Of a DNA stretch of 64,000 nt, positions 23,627 to 32,573 are shown in pieces. The translations under genes and the position numbers were made by a program. A model generated the notes under the pieces. It ran no database searches. It was not told the origin of the DNA and was given only the letters and a program-made list of their open reading frames with translations. Positions within the stretch are counted from its first letter, which is position 1. Every line of letters begins with the position of its first letter. The DNA is from Empedobacter brevis_A (GTDB lineage: Bacteria; Bacteroidota; Bacteroidia; Flavobacteriales; Weeksellaceae): contig NZ_CBCPHV010000009.1 of assembly GCF_965118635.1 (NCBI RefSeq), forward strand, positions 1 through 64,000, read 5' to 3'.

Positions 23627-24079
23627 ATGAGTAATAAAAAATACAGATTCCAGATTATAAAAGATTTAATAATCGATCAAGAAATTAGTAATCAAGACGA
23701 ATTATTAAAAAAATTAATTGATTTAGACATCTCCGTTACTCAAGCTACTTTATCCAGAGATTTGCGCGAATTGAAAGTTTCAAAAGTTCCTAATAATTCG
23801 GGACAATACATTTATCGCCTTACAGAAAGTGCTGCACCAACTGCAACAGTAACACATAATGAAAACGCAAGTTTAATTTTCTCAAATAATTTGGGAGTTA
23901 TTAAAACAAAGCCTGGTTATGCAAACAGAATTGCTTTTGAGATAGATAACATACATTTCAATACAATAATTGGAACAATTGCTGGAGACGATACAGTGTT
24001 AATTGTAATGAAAGAAGAATGTAGCCGAGAAGAGGTTATTAATGAATTAAGAAGAATTATTCCCAATATAAACAAATAA
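23627..24079 (+). CDS. argR: Arginine repressor
   Basis: 150 residues, normal length. The N-terminal winged helix covers about 1-70 with the recognition stretch SVTQATLSRDLRELKVSKVP, which contains the conserved SRDLRE. The C-terminal domain (about 80-150) binds arginine and forms the hexamer, with the end motif DTVLIVMKEECSREEVINEL, in which GDD precedes the strand. It should control the surrounding genes in response to arginine. argG starts seven bases after its stop. Confidence 0.92.
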   Translation: MSNKKYRFQIIKDLIIDQEISNQDELLKKLIDLDISVTQATLSRDLRELKVSKVPNNSGQYIYRLTESAAPTATVTHNENASLIFSNNLGVIKTKPGYANRIAFEIDNIHFNTIIGTIAGDDTVLIVMKEECSREEVINELRRIIPNINK

Positions 24080-24086
24080 ACAAACA

Positions 24087-25268
24087 ATGAGCAACAAAGC
24101 AGTTTTAGCTTACAGTGGAGGTCTCGATACATCGTACTGTTTAGTAAACTTAACAAAAGACCAAGGAATGGAAGTGCATACAGTAATTGTAAATACTGGT
24201 GGATTTTCAGCAGAGGAGTTAAAAGATATCGAAACACGTGCATATGAATTAGGATCTTCTAAACACGTTACGATTGATATTACAGATAAATATTATAACG
24301 ATTGTGTTCGATATTTAATCTATGGAAATATCCTGAAAAATAATACTTATCCATTGTCAGTGAGTGCAGAACGTATGTTTCAATCAATTGCAATTGCTCA
24401 GTACGCAAAAGATGTAGATGCAGAATATATTGTTCATGGATCGACTGGAGCAGGAAACGATCAAATTCGTTTTGATGTTGCGTTTGCAGTCATTTCACCA
24501 CAATCAAAAATTATTACACCAATTCGTGATGAAAAATTATCTCGCCAACAAGAAGTAGATTATTTACAAGCAAATGGTGTAAACTATAGTTGGGAAAAAG
24601 CTAAATATTCTATCAATAGAGGGATTTGGGGAACATCTGTAGGAGGAGTAGAAACTTTAACATCAGATTTAGCTTTACCAGAAGAAGCTTATCCAACACA
24701 ATTATCAAGAACAGAACCATCTGTTATAGAAATTGAATTTGAAAAAGGAATTCCTACAGCTTTAGATGGAGAAAAATTATCTCCAGTAGCTTTAATTCAA
24801 AAATTAAATGAAATAGGAGGCGAATATGCAATCGGTCGCGATATACACGTAGGGGATACAATTTTAGGAATCAAAGGACGTGTAGGTTTCGAAGCACCAG
24901 CAGCTTATATCTTAATCAAAGCACATCACTTATTAGAAAAACATACTTTAACAAGATGGCAATTGTTGCACAAAGATTCTTTATCAAACTGGTACGGAAC
25001 TTTATTGCACGAAGCACAATACTTGGATCCAGTAATGCGTGATATCGAAGCATTCTTAGAATCTTCTCAAAATCATGTAACAGGAAAAGTGAAAGTACAA
25101 TTAAATCCTTATCATTTTTCAATGATAGGAATCGAATCGCCTTATGACATGATGCAATCTAAAGTCGCTACTTATGGAGAAGAGAACGAAGCTTGGGATA
25201 GTAGAGATGCAAGAGGTTTTATCAAAATATTTGGTAATCAATTAAAGATTGTTCATAGTTTCGATTAA
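24087..25268 (+). CDS. argG: Argininosuccinate synthase
   Basis: 393 residues, normal length. The PP-loop AYSGGLDTSYCLV is at 8-20. IVHGSTGAGNDQIRFDVAF is the citrulline/aspartate signature, and the KYSINRGIWGTSVGG segment is also present. It joins citrulline and aspartate using ATP. A weak hairpin (25278-25303) follows its stop, so argC may be read partly from argR-argG transcripts. Confidence 0.96.
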   Translation: MSNKAVLAYSGGLDTSYCLVNLTKDQGMEVHTVIVNTGGFSAEELKDIETRAYELGSSKHVTIDITDKYYNDCVRYLIYGNILKNNTYPLSVSAERMFQSIAIAQYAKDVDAEYIVHGSTGAGNDQIRFDVAFAVISPQSKIITPIRDEKLSRQQEVDYLQANGVNYSWEKAKYSINRGIWGTSVGGVETLTSDLALPEEAYPTQLSRTEPSVIEIEFEKGIPTALDGEKLSPVALIQKLNEIGGEYAIGRDIHVGDTILGIKGRVGFEAPAAYILIKAHHLLEKHTLTRWQLLHKDSLSNWYGTLLHEAQYLDPVMRDIEAFLESSQNHVTGKVKVQLNPYHFSMIGIESPYDMMQSKVATYGEENEAWDSRDARGFIKIFGNQLKIVHSFD

Positions 25269-25277
25269 TTGATTTTT

Positions 25278-25308
25278 TAAAGTGGATTTCAACGAGTCCA
25301 CTTTATTT
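25278..25308 (+). terminator. Possible weak terminator after argG
   Basis: 8-bp arms AAAGTGGA (25278-25285) and TCCACTTT (25296-25303) with a ten-base loop, then ATTTTA. Weaker than the other terminators in the window. Confidence 0.5.
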
Positions 25309-25393
25309 TAGATAAATAGATGTTAAAGTAATAAAAACATCAAAATAAAGTAGGTGACATTTACCTTAAAAAAACACGCGCAAAACATAACAA

Positions 25394-26380
25394 ATGACAA
25401 ACAAAATTAACGTAAGCATTGTAGGAGGTGCTGGCTACACAGCAGGCGAACTGCTAAGAATATTGATTCATCATCCGATGGTTAATATTTCGTCTGTGTA
25501 CAGTACATCAAATGCAGGCAACCCCGTTACCAAAGTGCACGACGATTTGTTTGGAGAAACTGACATCGTATTTTCGGATAAAATAGACGAAAATGCTGAT
25601 GTCGTTTTTTTATGCCTTGGTCATGGAAAATCGGCAGAGTTTTTACAAAACAATAAATACTCAGCCAACACAAAAATTATTGATTTGAGTAATGATTTTC
25701 GATTAAATGCGAACCACATTTTCGAAGATAGAACCTTTGTTTACGGTTTGCCTGAATTGGACAGACAAGCAATCAAAACAGCTCAAAATATTGCAAATCC
25801 AGGTTGTTTTGCAACAGCTATTCAGTTAGCATTGTTACCATTGGCAGCGAAGAATGAAATCAAAAATGATATTCACATCAATGCTGTAACAGGTTCTACA
25901 GGAGCTGGACAGAGTTTATCTGCTTCCACACATTTTAGTTGGCGAAATAATAATGTTTCTTTTTACAAAGAATTTACGCACCAACATGAAGGAGAAATTT
26001 ATCAAACATTGAATCTATTAGAAAAAGATTTCAATAACAAAGTATATTTCTTACCAATGCGAGGAGATTTTGCGCGCGGAATTTTAGCAGGTGTTTATTT
26101 AAAATCTGATTTAACAGAAGAAGAAGCAAAAAATATCTTCAACGAATATTATAAAAACGAACCTTTTACGCATGTTTCTGAAGCACCAATAGCATTGAAA
26201 CAAGTTATAAATACCAACAAATGTTTTTTACACGTACAGAAACAAGATGATGTATTGTTAATAACTTCTGTTATTGATAATTTAACGAAAGGAGCTTCTG
26301 GACAAGCTATAGAAAATATGAACTTGATGTTTGGTTGGGAAGAAAACTTAGGACTGAATCTTAAAACAGTTGCGTTTTAA
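25394..26380 (+). CDS. argC: N-acetyl-gamma-glutamyl-phosphate reductase
   Basis: 328 residues. The NAD(P)-binding opening SIVGGAGYTAGELLRIL is at about 8-24. The catalytic Cys is in NPGCFATAIQLALLPL, and the later motif FTHQHEGEIYQTL is family-typical. It reduces the acyl-glutamyl phosphate made by ArgB. No other arg gene overlaps it; a small four-helix-bundle gene starts 32 bases downstream. Confidence 0.93.
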   Translation: MTNKINVSIVGGAGYTAGELLRILIHHPMVNISSVYSTSNAGNPVTKVHDDLFGETDIVFSDKIDENADVVFLCLGHGKSAEFLQNNKYSANTKIIDLSNDFRLNANHIFEDRTFVYGLPELDRQAIKTAQNIANPGCFATAIQLALLPLAAKNEIKNDIHINAVTGSTGAGQSLSASTHFSWRNNNVSFYKEFTHQHEGEIYQTLNLLEKDFNNKVYFLPMRGDFARGILAGVYLKSDLTEEEAKNIFNEYYKNEPFTHVSEAPIALKQVINTNKCFLHVQKQDDVLLITSVIDNLTKGASGQAIENMNLMFGWEENLGLNLKTVAF

Positions 26381-26387
26381 GAGTTGT

Positions 26388-26412
26388 GAGTATTGAGTTA
26401 TAAGTTTTGAGT
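26388..26412. repeat. Left inverted repeat flanking the four-helix-bundle gene
   Basis: The stretch gtattgagttataagttttgagtat, read in reverse complement, aligns with ttactcaaaactcatcacttaaaactt downstream at about 26776-26802 with a few mismatches. The pair frames exactly the small inserted gene. Confidence 0.6.
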
Positions 26413-26772
26413 ATGCAAGATTATAGAAAATTACAAGTTTGGAATCGTTCACATCTCTTGGTTTTGGATTTATATAAAATTGTAAATCAATTTCCAAAAG
26501 AAGAACAATTTGGATTAATTTCTCAAATCAAAAGAGCATCATCTTCTGTACCTGCAAATATTGCAGAAGGTTGTGGAAGAAACTCAAATAAAGACTTTGC
26601 TCAATTTTTAAATATTTCTTTAGGCTCTTTAAATGAAGTAACATACTTTATTTTACTAGCTAAAGATTTGAATTATATAAATATTGAAGAATATTCAAAA
26701 TTAACGGATGAGTGTAATGAAATTAAAGCAATGTTAATTGGATTAATCAATAAAATTAGAACAATCGCTTAA
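26413..26772 (+). CDS. Four-helix-bundle protein (S23/IVS-type)
   Basis: 119 residues from the ATG at 26413; a TTG two codons earlier is less likely. Family features are YRKLQVWNRSHLLVLDLYKI, FPKEEQFGLISQIKRASSSV, PANIAEGCGRNSNKDFAQFL and a last helix. This family was first seen in intervening sequences of 23S rRNA genes and recurs as single genes scattered in Bacteroidota genomes. It interrupts the argC-argD order and is framed by inverted repeats, which suggests an inserted mobile unit. Its role is unknown. Confidence 0.88.
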   Translation: MQDYRKLQVWNRSHLLVLDLYKIVNQFPKEEQFGLISQIKRASSSVPANIAEGCGRNSNKDFAQFLNISLGSLNEVTYFILLAKDLNYINIEEYSKLTDECNEIKAMLIGLINKIRTIA

Positions 26773-26775
26773 CTA

Positions 26776-26802
26776 ATTACTCAAAACTCATCACTTAAAA
26801 CT
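26776..26802. repeat. Right inverted repeat flanking the four-helix-bundle gene
   Basis: Counterpart of the 26388-26412 repeat; contains ACTCAAAACTCATCACTTAAAACTT. It ends six bases before the argD start codon. Confidence 0.6.
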
Positions 26803-26808
26803 TATTAA

Positions 26809-27945
26809 ATGAAACTATTCGACGTATATCCATTAATGAATGTAACTCCGGTAAAAGCTAAAGATTGTATTCTTTGGGACGAAAACGGAAAAGAATATTT
26901 GGACCTTTATGGAGGTCATGCAGTGATTTCTATTGGTCATTCGCATCCATATTATGTTGAGAAATTAACAGAACAAATTAATAATATCGGGTTTTATTCA
27001 AACTCAGTAAATATTCCAATTCAACAAGAATTGGCAGAAAAATTAGGAAAAGCATCAGGTTACGAAGATTATACATTATTCTTAATTAACTCTGGAGCAG
27101 AAGCCAATGAAAATGCTGTAAAATTAGCTTCTTTTCATACAGGAAAAGATCGTGTAATTGCTTTCAAAGATGCATTTCATGGACGTACTTCCGGAACAGT
27201 TGCGTTAACAGATAATCCAAAAATTGTTGCACCATACAATGCTCATCACAAAGTATCTTTTGTAGAATTTGATATTAATCAAGTAAAAGAAGTTATCGCA
27301 GGAGGAGATGTAGCAGCAGTAATTTACGAACCAATTCAAGGAGTTGGAGGAATTATTTTGCCTTCTGATGAATTTGTACAAGAATTGAGAAAAGTTTGTA
27401 CAGAAAACGGAGTAATTTTAATTGCAGATGAAATTCAATGCGGTTACGGACGTTCAGGAAAATTCTTTGCGCATCAACATTCTGGTATCAAAGCAGATTT
27501 GATAACTATGGCAAAAGGAATGGGGAATGGATTCCCAATTGGAGGAGTTTTAATCTCGCCAGAATTCAAAGCTTCTTATGGATTATTAGGAACTACTTTC
27601 GGTGGAAATCATTTAGCTTGTGCAGCTGCAGTAGCTGTTTTAGATGTGATTGAAAAAGAAAATTTAATCGAAAATGCAAAAGAAATTGGAGAATATGTAG
27701 GAATCCAATTAAACAAATTCCCTAAAATTAAAGAAGTTCGTGGACGTGGTTCTATGATTGGAATTGAATTTGATTTCCCAATCAACGAACTAAAAAATAA
27801 CTTAGTTACAAAACACAATATTTTTGTTGGATATGCTGGTACAAACGTTATTCGTTTATTACCACCTTTAACAGTAACAAAACAATACATAGATAAATTC
27901 ATATCAGCTTTAGAAACTGAAATTAACATTATCATCAATGGATAA
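26809..27945 (+). CDS. argD: Acyl-ornithine aminotransferase
   Basis: 378 residues, class III PLP aminotransferase. NSGAEANENAVKLA holds the PLP phosphate site, FHGRTSGTVALT is typical, IADEIQCGYGRSGKFFAHQ contains the ring Asp, and the Schiff-base Lys is in TMAKGMGNGFPIGG. It makes N-acylornithine from the semialdehyde made by ArgC. The carA start overlaps its end by eight bases. Confidence 0.93.
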   Translation: MKLFDVYPLMNVTPVKAKDCILWDENGKEYLDLYGGHAVISIGHSHPYYVEKLTEQINNIGFYSNSVNIPIQQELAEKLGKASGYEDYTLFLINSGAEANENAVKLASFHTGKDRVIAFKDAFHGRTSGTVALTDNPKIVAPYNAHHKVSFVEFDINQVKEVIAGGDVAAVIYEPIQGVGGIILPSDEFVQELRKVCTENGVILIADEIQCGYGRSGKFFAHQHSGIKADLITMAKGMGNGFPIGGVLISPEFKASYGLLGTTFGGNHLACAAAVAVLDVIEKENLIENAKEIGEYVGIQLNKFPKIKEVRGRGSMIGIEFDFPINELKNNLVTKHNIFVGYAGTNVIRLLPPLTVTKQYIDKFISALETEINIIING

Positions 27946-29026
27946 GACAGTAAAATTAGTATTCCAAGACGGATTAGAAATCGAAGGAAAATCTTTCGGT
28001 GCATATACTTCTGCCGCAGGAGAAGTAGTATTCAACACAGCTTTAGTTGGATATAATGAAAGTTTGACTGACCCTTCTTACAAAGGGCAGATTATGGTGA
28101 TGACAGCTCCAATGATTGGTAATTATGGTGTTCCGGATGATAAAGCAATGATTAATGAAATTGAAGCTTGGATGGAATCGAACCAAATTCAAGTAACTGG
28201 ATTGGTTGTTTCTTATTATGCTGATGATTATTCTCACTGGAATGCTATTCAAAAATTAGGAGCTTGGCTAGAAAGTCAAAATATTCCTGGAATTTATGGC
28301 GTTGATACACGTATGATTACTAAAAAATTACGTGAACAAGGTTCTACTTTAGGAAAAATAGTAGCAGATACAGATATTGAATATTATGATCCAAACGAAG
28401 ATAATTTAGTAGATCAAGTTTCTTGTAAAGAAGTGATTCGTTACAACGAAGGAGCAGCTATCAAAATAGTTTTAATTGATTGTGGAGTGAAAAATAATAT
28501 TATTCGTTGTTTTGTGAATCGTGATGTTGAGGTGATTCGAGTTCCTTGGGATTATGATTATTCAACACTAGAATATGACGGATTATTCATTTCGAATGGA
28601 CCTGGAGATCCAGCTTTATGTGTTCCTACAATCAATCATATCAAAGAATCTTTGAAAGCTGATAAACCAATTTTCGGAATTTGTTTAGGAAATCAATTGG
28701 TAAGTTTAGCTGCAGGAGCATCTACTTTCAAATTAAAATATGGACATCGTTCGCATAATCAACCAGTGCAATTAGTTGGTACAAAAAGATGTTTCATCAC
28801 TTCTCAAAACCATGGTTTTGCTGTAGATGATTCAAAATTACCAGAAGGATTCAAAACATTCTTTACAAACTTAAATGATGGAACATGTGAAGGAATTCGT
28901 CACGAATCAAAACCAATCTTCACGGTTCAATTTCACCCAGAAGCAATGGGCGGACCAGTTGATACAGAATATTTATTTGATGAGTTTATTGAAGAAGTAA
29001 AAAAATATAAAAGCGCAAACGCATAA
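27938..29026 (+). CDS. carA: Carbamoyl-phosphate synthase small (glutaminase) subunit
   Basis: 362 residues. The N-terminal CarA domain (about 1-135) has DPSYKGQIMVMTAPMIGNYG. The C-terminal class I amidotransferase domain has the nucleophile Cys in GICLGNQLVSLAAG and the His-Glu of FHPEAMGG. GNQ stands where many species have GHQ. It releases ammonia from glutamine for CarB. It is translationally coupled to argD and lies 11 bases before carB. Confidence 0.95.
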   Translation: MDKTVKLVFQDGLEIEGKSFGAYTSAAGEVVFNTALVGYNESLTDPSYKGQIMVMTAPMIGNYGVPDDKAMINEIEAWMESNQIQVTGLVVSYYADDYSHWNAIQKLGAWLESQNIPGIYGVDTRMITKKLREQGSTLGKIVADTDIEYYDPNEDNLVDQVSCKEVIRYNEGAAIKIVLIDCGVKNNIIRCFVNRDVEVIRVPWDYDYSTLEYDGLFISNGPGDPALCVPTINHIKESLKADKPIFGICLGNQLVSLAAGASTFKLKYGHRSHNQPVQLVGTKRCFITSQNHGFAVDDSKLPEGFKTFFTNLNDGTCEGIRHESKPIFTVQFHPEAMGGPVDTEYLFDEFIEEVKKYKSANA

Positions 29027-29037
29027 TCAGAATCACG

Positions 29038-32000
29038 ATGTTAAAAAAAGATATTAAAAAAGTATTAGTATTAGGATCAGGAGCATTAAAAATTGGTCAA
29101 GCTGGTGAGTTTGATTATTCTGGTTCTCAAGCGTTAAAAGCGTTAAAAGAAGAAGGGATTAAAACAGTTTTAATCAATCCAAATATTGCAACTGTTCAAA
29201 CCTCTGAAGGAATTGCAGACGAAGTTTACTTTTTGCCTGTAACACCTTACTTTGTAGAAAAAGTAATTCAAAAAGAAAAACCAGACGGAGTTTTAGTCGC
29301 TTTTGGTGGACAAACTGCTTTAAACTGTGCAGTAGAATTAAACAAAGAAAAAATATTCGAAAAATATGGAGTTGAGGTTTTAGGAACACAAATTCCTGTA
29401 ATCGAAGCAACGGAAGATCGCGATATTTTTATTGAAAAATTAGATCAAATCGGTGTTTTAACAGCTCGTTCAGAAGCAGTAGAAACTGTTGCAGATGCAA
29501 TGGAAGCAGGAAAACGCATCGGTTTCCCATTAATCATTCGTGCAGCATATGCTTTAGGAGGTTTAGGTTCTGGTTTTGCAAATAACGAAGAAGAATTATT
29601 AGATTTAGTTGAAAAAGCATTCAATTATTCTTCTCAAGTTTTAGTGGAAGAATCATTAAAAGGATGGAAAGAGATTGAATACGAAGTAGTTCGTGATGCT
29701 TACGATAACTGTATTACAGTTTGTAACATGGAAAACTTCGATCCAATTGGTGTGCATACAGGAGAATCAATTGTTATTGCGCCTTCTCAAACTTTATCAA
29801 ACTCAGAATATCATAAATTACGTGAAGTTGCCATTCGTACAATTCGTCACCTTGGTGTTGTTGGAGAATGTAACATTCAATATGCTTTCGATACAGTTTC
29901 TGAAGAATATCGTGTAATCGAAGTAAATGCTCGTTTATCTCGATCATCAGCTTTAGCATCAAAAGCAACAGGTTATCCATTAGCTTTCGTAGCTGCTAAA
30001 TTAGCTTTAGGTTATTCATTAGACAAATTAAAAAATAGCGTAACGCAAACAACATCTGCGATGTTCGAGCCAGCGTTGGATTATTGTGTAGTGAAATTGC
30101 CTCGTTGGGATTTGAATAAATTCTATGGAGTTCGTCGTAATATTGGTTCTGCAATGAAATCTGTTGGAGAAGTTATGGCAATTGGACGTTCTTTCGAAGA
30201 AGCAATTCAGAAAGGAGTTCGTATGTTAGATATCGGACACAGAGGTTTCGTAGCAAATGGATTCAAAATTCCAGAAGGAGAATCATTGGATACTTGGTTA
30301 TCAGAGCCAAATGATGAGCGTTTATATGCCATTACAGAAGCTTTTAAAGCAGGATATTCGATTGAAAAAATTCATGATTTAACAAAAATCGATTTATGGT
30401 TTTTACAACGTTTAGAAAGAATTTTTAATGTATCAAAAGAATTTGAAGCTTTAGAAAGATTCGAACAAGTAGATGCTGATTTAGTAAAACGTGCAAAATT
30501 ATTAGGATTCTCGGATCAACAAATTGCAGTTTTAGTAAAAGGTGATCAAAATGTACATCGAAATGAATTAACTGTTCGTGAATTACGTAAAAACTTTGGA
30601 ATAAAACCAGTTGTAAAACAAATCGATACATTAGCAGCAGAATTCCCAGCACAAACAAATTATTTATACGTTACTTATCATGGAACTGAAAATGATTTAG
30701 CGCCAGAAACAGAAAAATCAGTTTGTATTTTAGGATCTGGAGTTTATCGTATCGGTTCATCTGTTGAGTTCGATTGGTGTTCTGTAAATGCAGCACATAC
30801 TGCTTCTAAAAATGGATATAAAACAATCATCATCAATTATAATCCAGAAACAGTTTCTACAGATTATGATGAATCGGACCGTTTATATTTCGAAGAATTA
30901 TCGTTTGAACGTGTAATGGATATTTTAGATTTTGAACAACCTGAAGGAACAATTATTTCGACAGGAGGTCAAATTCCAAATAACTTAGCAATGAAATTGT
31001 ACGATCAATCAATCAATATTTTAGGAACATCTCCTTTAAGAATTGATGATGCAGAAAATCGTCACAAATTCTCTGAAATTTTAGATGAATTAGGAATCGA
31101 TCAACCACGTTGGAAAGAACTTTCTTCTCTAGAAGCGATTCACAAATTTGTTGAAGAAGTTAATTTCCCAGTATTGATTCGTCCTTCTTATGTCTTATCT
31201 GGAGCTGCGATGAATGTTGTTTCAAATACAGAAGAATTAGATGCTTTCTTGAAATTAGCAAAAGAAGTTTCTCCAGATTATCCAGTTGTTGTTTCGGAAT
31301 TCGTACAAGGAGCAAAAGAAATTGAGTTGGATGCAGTTTGTCAAAACGGAGAAATTGTAGATTATGCAGTTTCTGAACACGTAGAATTTGCTGGAGTTCA
31401 TTCTGGTGATGCAACGATGTATTATCCACCACAAAAAGTATATATCGAAACAATTCGTCAAATGCGAAAAGTAGCAGCTAAAATTGCAAAACGTTTCGAA
31501 ATTTCTGGACCAATGAATATTCAATTCTTATCAAAGAATAATACAGTTCGTGTGATCGAAACAAATATTCGTGCTTCTCGTTCGTTCCCATTTGTATCGA
31601 AAGTTGCAGGAAATAATTTAATCGAAAAAGCAACAAAAGTTTTATTAGGATTAGAAGTAGAAAAAGGACATTCAGAAATCGTTTACGATTTAGATTATGT
31701 AGGAGTTAAAGCTTCACAATTTTCATTCACGCGTCTTGCAGGAGCCGATCCAGTTTTATCTGTGGATATGTCTTCAACAGGAGAAGTAGGATGTATTGGA
31801 GATACAGCAGAAGAAGCGTTATTAAAATCGATGTTATCTGTTGGATATGAAATTCCAGAGCGAACAGTTTTAATTTCTGGTGGACCAATTGCTTCTAAAG
31901 TTGCTTTATTAGAACCAGCAAAACAATTAATTGCGAAAGGTTACAAGATTTATGCAACGGAAGGAACACACAAATTCTTTACAGAAAATGATGTGTATTC

Positions 32001-32268
32001 TACTTTAGTATATTGGCCTTCGGATAAAAAAGAACCAAATGTAATGTCTTATTTACACGATAAGAAAATTGATATGGTGATTAATATTCCGAAAAACTTA
32101 ACAAAAGCGGAATTAGATAACGATTATCAAATTCGTCGTACAGCAGTAGATTTCAATATTCCATTAGTTACAAATGAGCGTTTAGCTTCGGCTTTCATAA
32201 ATGCATTTACAACATTATCAATGGATGATTTAAAAATTAAAACTTGGAACGAATACCGTAATAAGTAA
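29038..32268 (+). CDS. carB: Carbamoyl-phosphate synthase large subunit
   Basis: 1076 residues, full length. Two homologous ATP-grasp halves are visible: the first begins KVLVLGSGALKIGQAGEFDYSG and the second SVCILGSGVYRIGSSVEFDWC. The glycine loop IRAAYALGGLGSGFA is in the first half and IRPSYVLSGAAMNVV in the second. The last ~130 residues are the MGS-like allosteric domain (from TVLISGGPIASKVALL). It makes carbamoyl phosphate for arginine and pyrimidines. The locus ends in a strong terminator. Confidence 0.97.
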   Translation: MLKKDIKKVLVLGSGALKIGQAGEFDYSGSQALKALKEEGIKTVLINPNIATVQTSEGIADEVYFLPVTPYFVEKVIQKEKPDGVLVAFGGQTALNCAVELNKEKIFEKYGVEVLGTQIPVIEATEDRDIFIEKLDQIGVLTARSEAVETVADAMEAGKRIGFPLIIRAAYALGGLGSGFANNEEELLDLVEKAFNYSSQVLVEESLKGWKEIEYEVVRDAYDNCITVCNMENFDPIGVHTGESIVIAPSQTLSNSEYHKLREVAIRTIRHLGVVGECNIQYAFDTVSEEYRVIEVNARLSRSSALASKATGYPLAFVAAKLALGYSLDKLKNSVTQTTSAMFEPALDYCVVKLPRWDLNKFYGVRRNIGSAMKSVGEVMAIGRSFEEAIQKGVRMLDIGHRGFVANGFKIPEGESLDTWLSEPNDERLYAITEAFKAGYSIEKIHDLTKIDLWFLQRLERIFNVSKEFEALERFEQVDADLVKRAKLLGFSDQQIAVLVKGDQNVHRNELTVRELRKNFGIKPVVKQIDTLAAEFPAQTNYLYVTYHGTENDLAPETEKSVCILGSGVYRIGSSVEFDWCSVNAAHTASKNGYKTIIINYNPETVSTDYDESDRLYFEELSFERVMDILDFEQPEGTIISTGGQIPNNLAMKLYDQSINILGTSPLRIDDAENRHKFSEILDELGIDQPRWKELSSLEAIHKFVEEVNFPVLIRPSYVLSGAAMNVVSNTEELDAFLKLAKEVSPDYPVVVSEFVQGAKEIELDAVCQNGEIVDYAVSEHVEFAGVHSGDATMYYPPQKVYIETIRQMRKVAAKIAKRFEISGPMNIQFLSKNNTVRVIETNIRASRSFPFVSKVAGNNLIEKATKVLLGLEVEKGHSEIVYDLDYVGVKASQFSFTRLAGADPVLSVDMSSTGEVGCIGDTAEEALLKSMLSVGYEIPERTVLISGGPIASKVALLEPAKQLIAKGYKIYATEGTHKFFTENDVYSTLVYWPSDKKEPNVMSYLHDKKIDMVINIPKNLTKAELDNDYQIRRTAVDFNIPLVTNERLASAFINAFTTLSMDDLKIKTWNEYRNK

Positions 32269-32295
32269 TCTGTTTTAAGGATTGAGTTATAAAAG

Positions 32296-32320
32296 AAAGC
32301 CTCGCATTTGCGAGGCTTTT
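32296..32320 (+). terminator. Terminator of argD-carA-carB
   Basis: Perfect 11-bp arms AAAGCCTCGCA (32296-32306) and TGCGAGGCTTT (32309-32319) with a short loop, then TTTAT. Confidence 0.88.
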
Positions 32321-32334
32321 TATGTTGGTGAATT

Positions 32335-32352
32335 TGTCATTCCAAGGAATCT
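32335..32352. repeat. Truncated copy of the interspersed repeat
   Basis: TGTCATTCC-AA-GGAATCT has the ends of the right-hand unit at 32548-32573 with the middle missing. Confidence 0.45.
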
Positions 32353-32355
32353 TTA

Positions 32356-32538
32356 TTAAACATTTAAATAAGAATAAACCAAAATTCCAAGTATAATAAA
32401 GCTAAAGATAAAAGTATTAATTCCTAAAATTAAAATTCCTTTGATTGCCAAGAAAAATGAGTTTTTTATCTTTATATATTTATTGTAAAAAAATCTATAA
32501 GATTCATCATTTCGTAGTCGCTCCGTTCTGAATGACAA
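32356..32538 (-). CDS. Doubtful small membrane protein, 60 residues
   Basis: The first ~17 residues (MSFRTERLRNDESYRFF) are simply the reading of the repeat at 32500-32537. The rest has a hydrophobic segment LAIKGILILGINTFIFSFI with a second half ILGILVYSYLNV. Either a small membrane protein whose start was taken over by a repeat, or no gene at all. It has no relatives I recognise. Confidence 0.25.
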   Translation of the reverse strand: MSFRTERLRNDESYRFFYNKYIKIKNSFFLAIKGILILGINTFIFSFIILGILVYSYLNV

Positions 32539-32573
32539 TTGAGTTTATGTCATTCCGACAAAAGCAGGAATCT
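32500..32573. repeat. Interspersed repeat, paired arms forming a long imperfect hairpin
   Basis: The left unit 32500-32537 (AGATTC ... GAATGACA) is the same length as the unit at 12-49. The right unit 32548-32573 (TGTCATTCC ... GGAATCT) is an inverted, shorter copy. Together they can fold on themselves. The right unit ends inside the stop region of the next gene. Confidence 0.55.

Noticed and set aside
29038..32268. Several long antisense frames inside carB, leucine- and glutamine-rich
   Set aside because: Their composition is the shadow of the carB codons; no promoter or start context.
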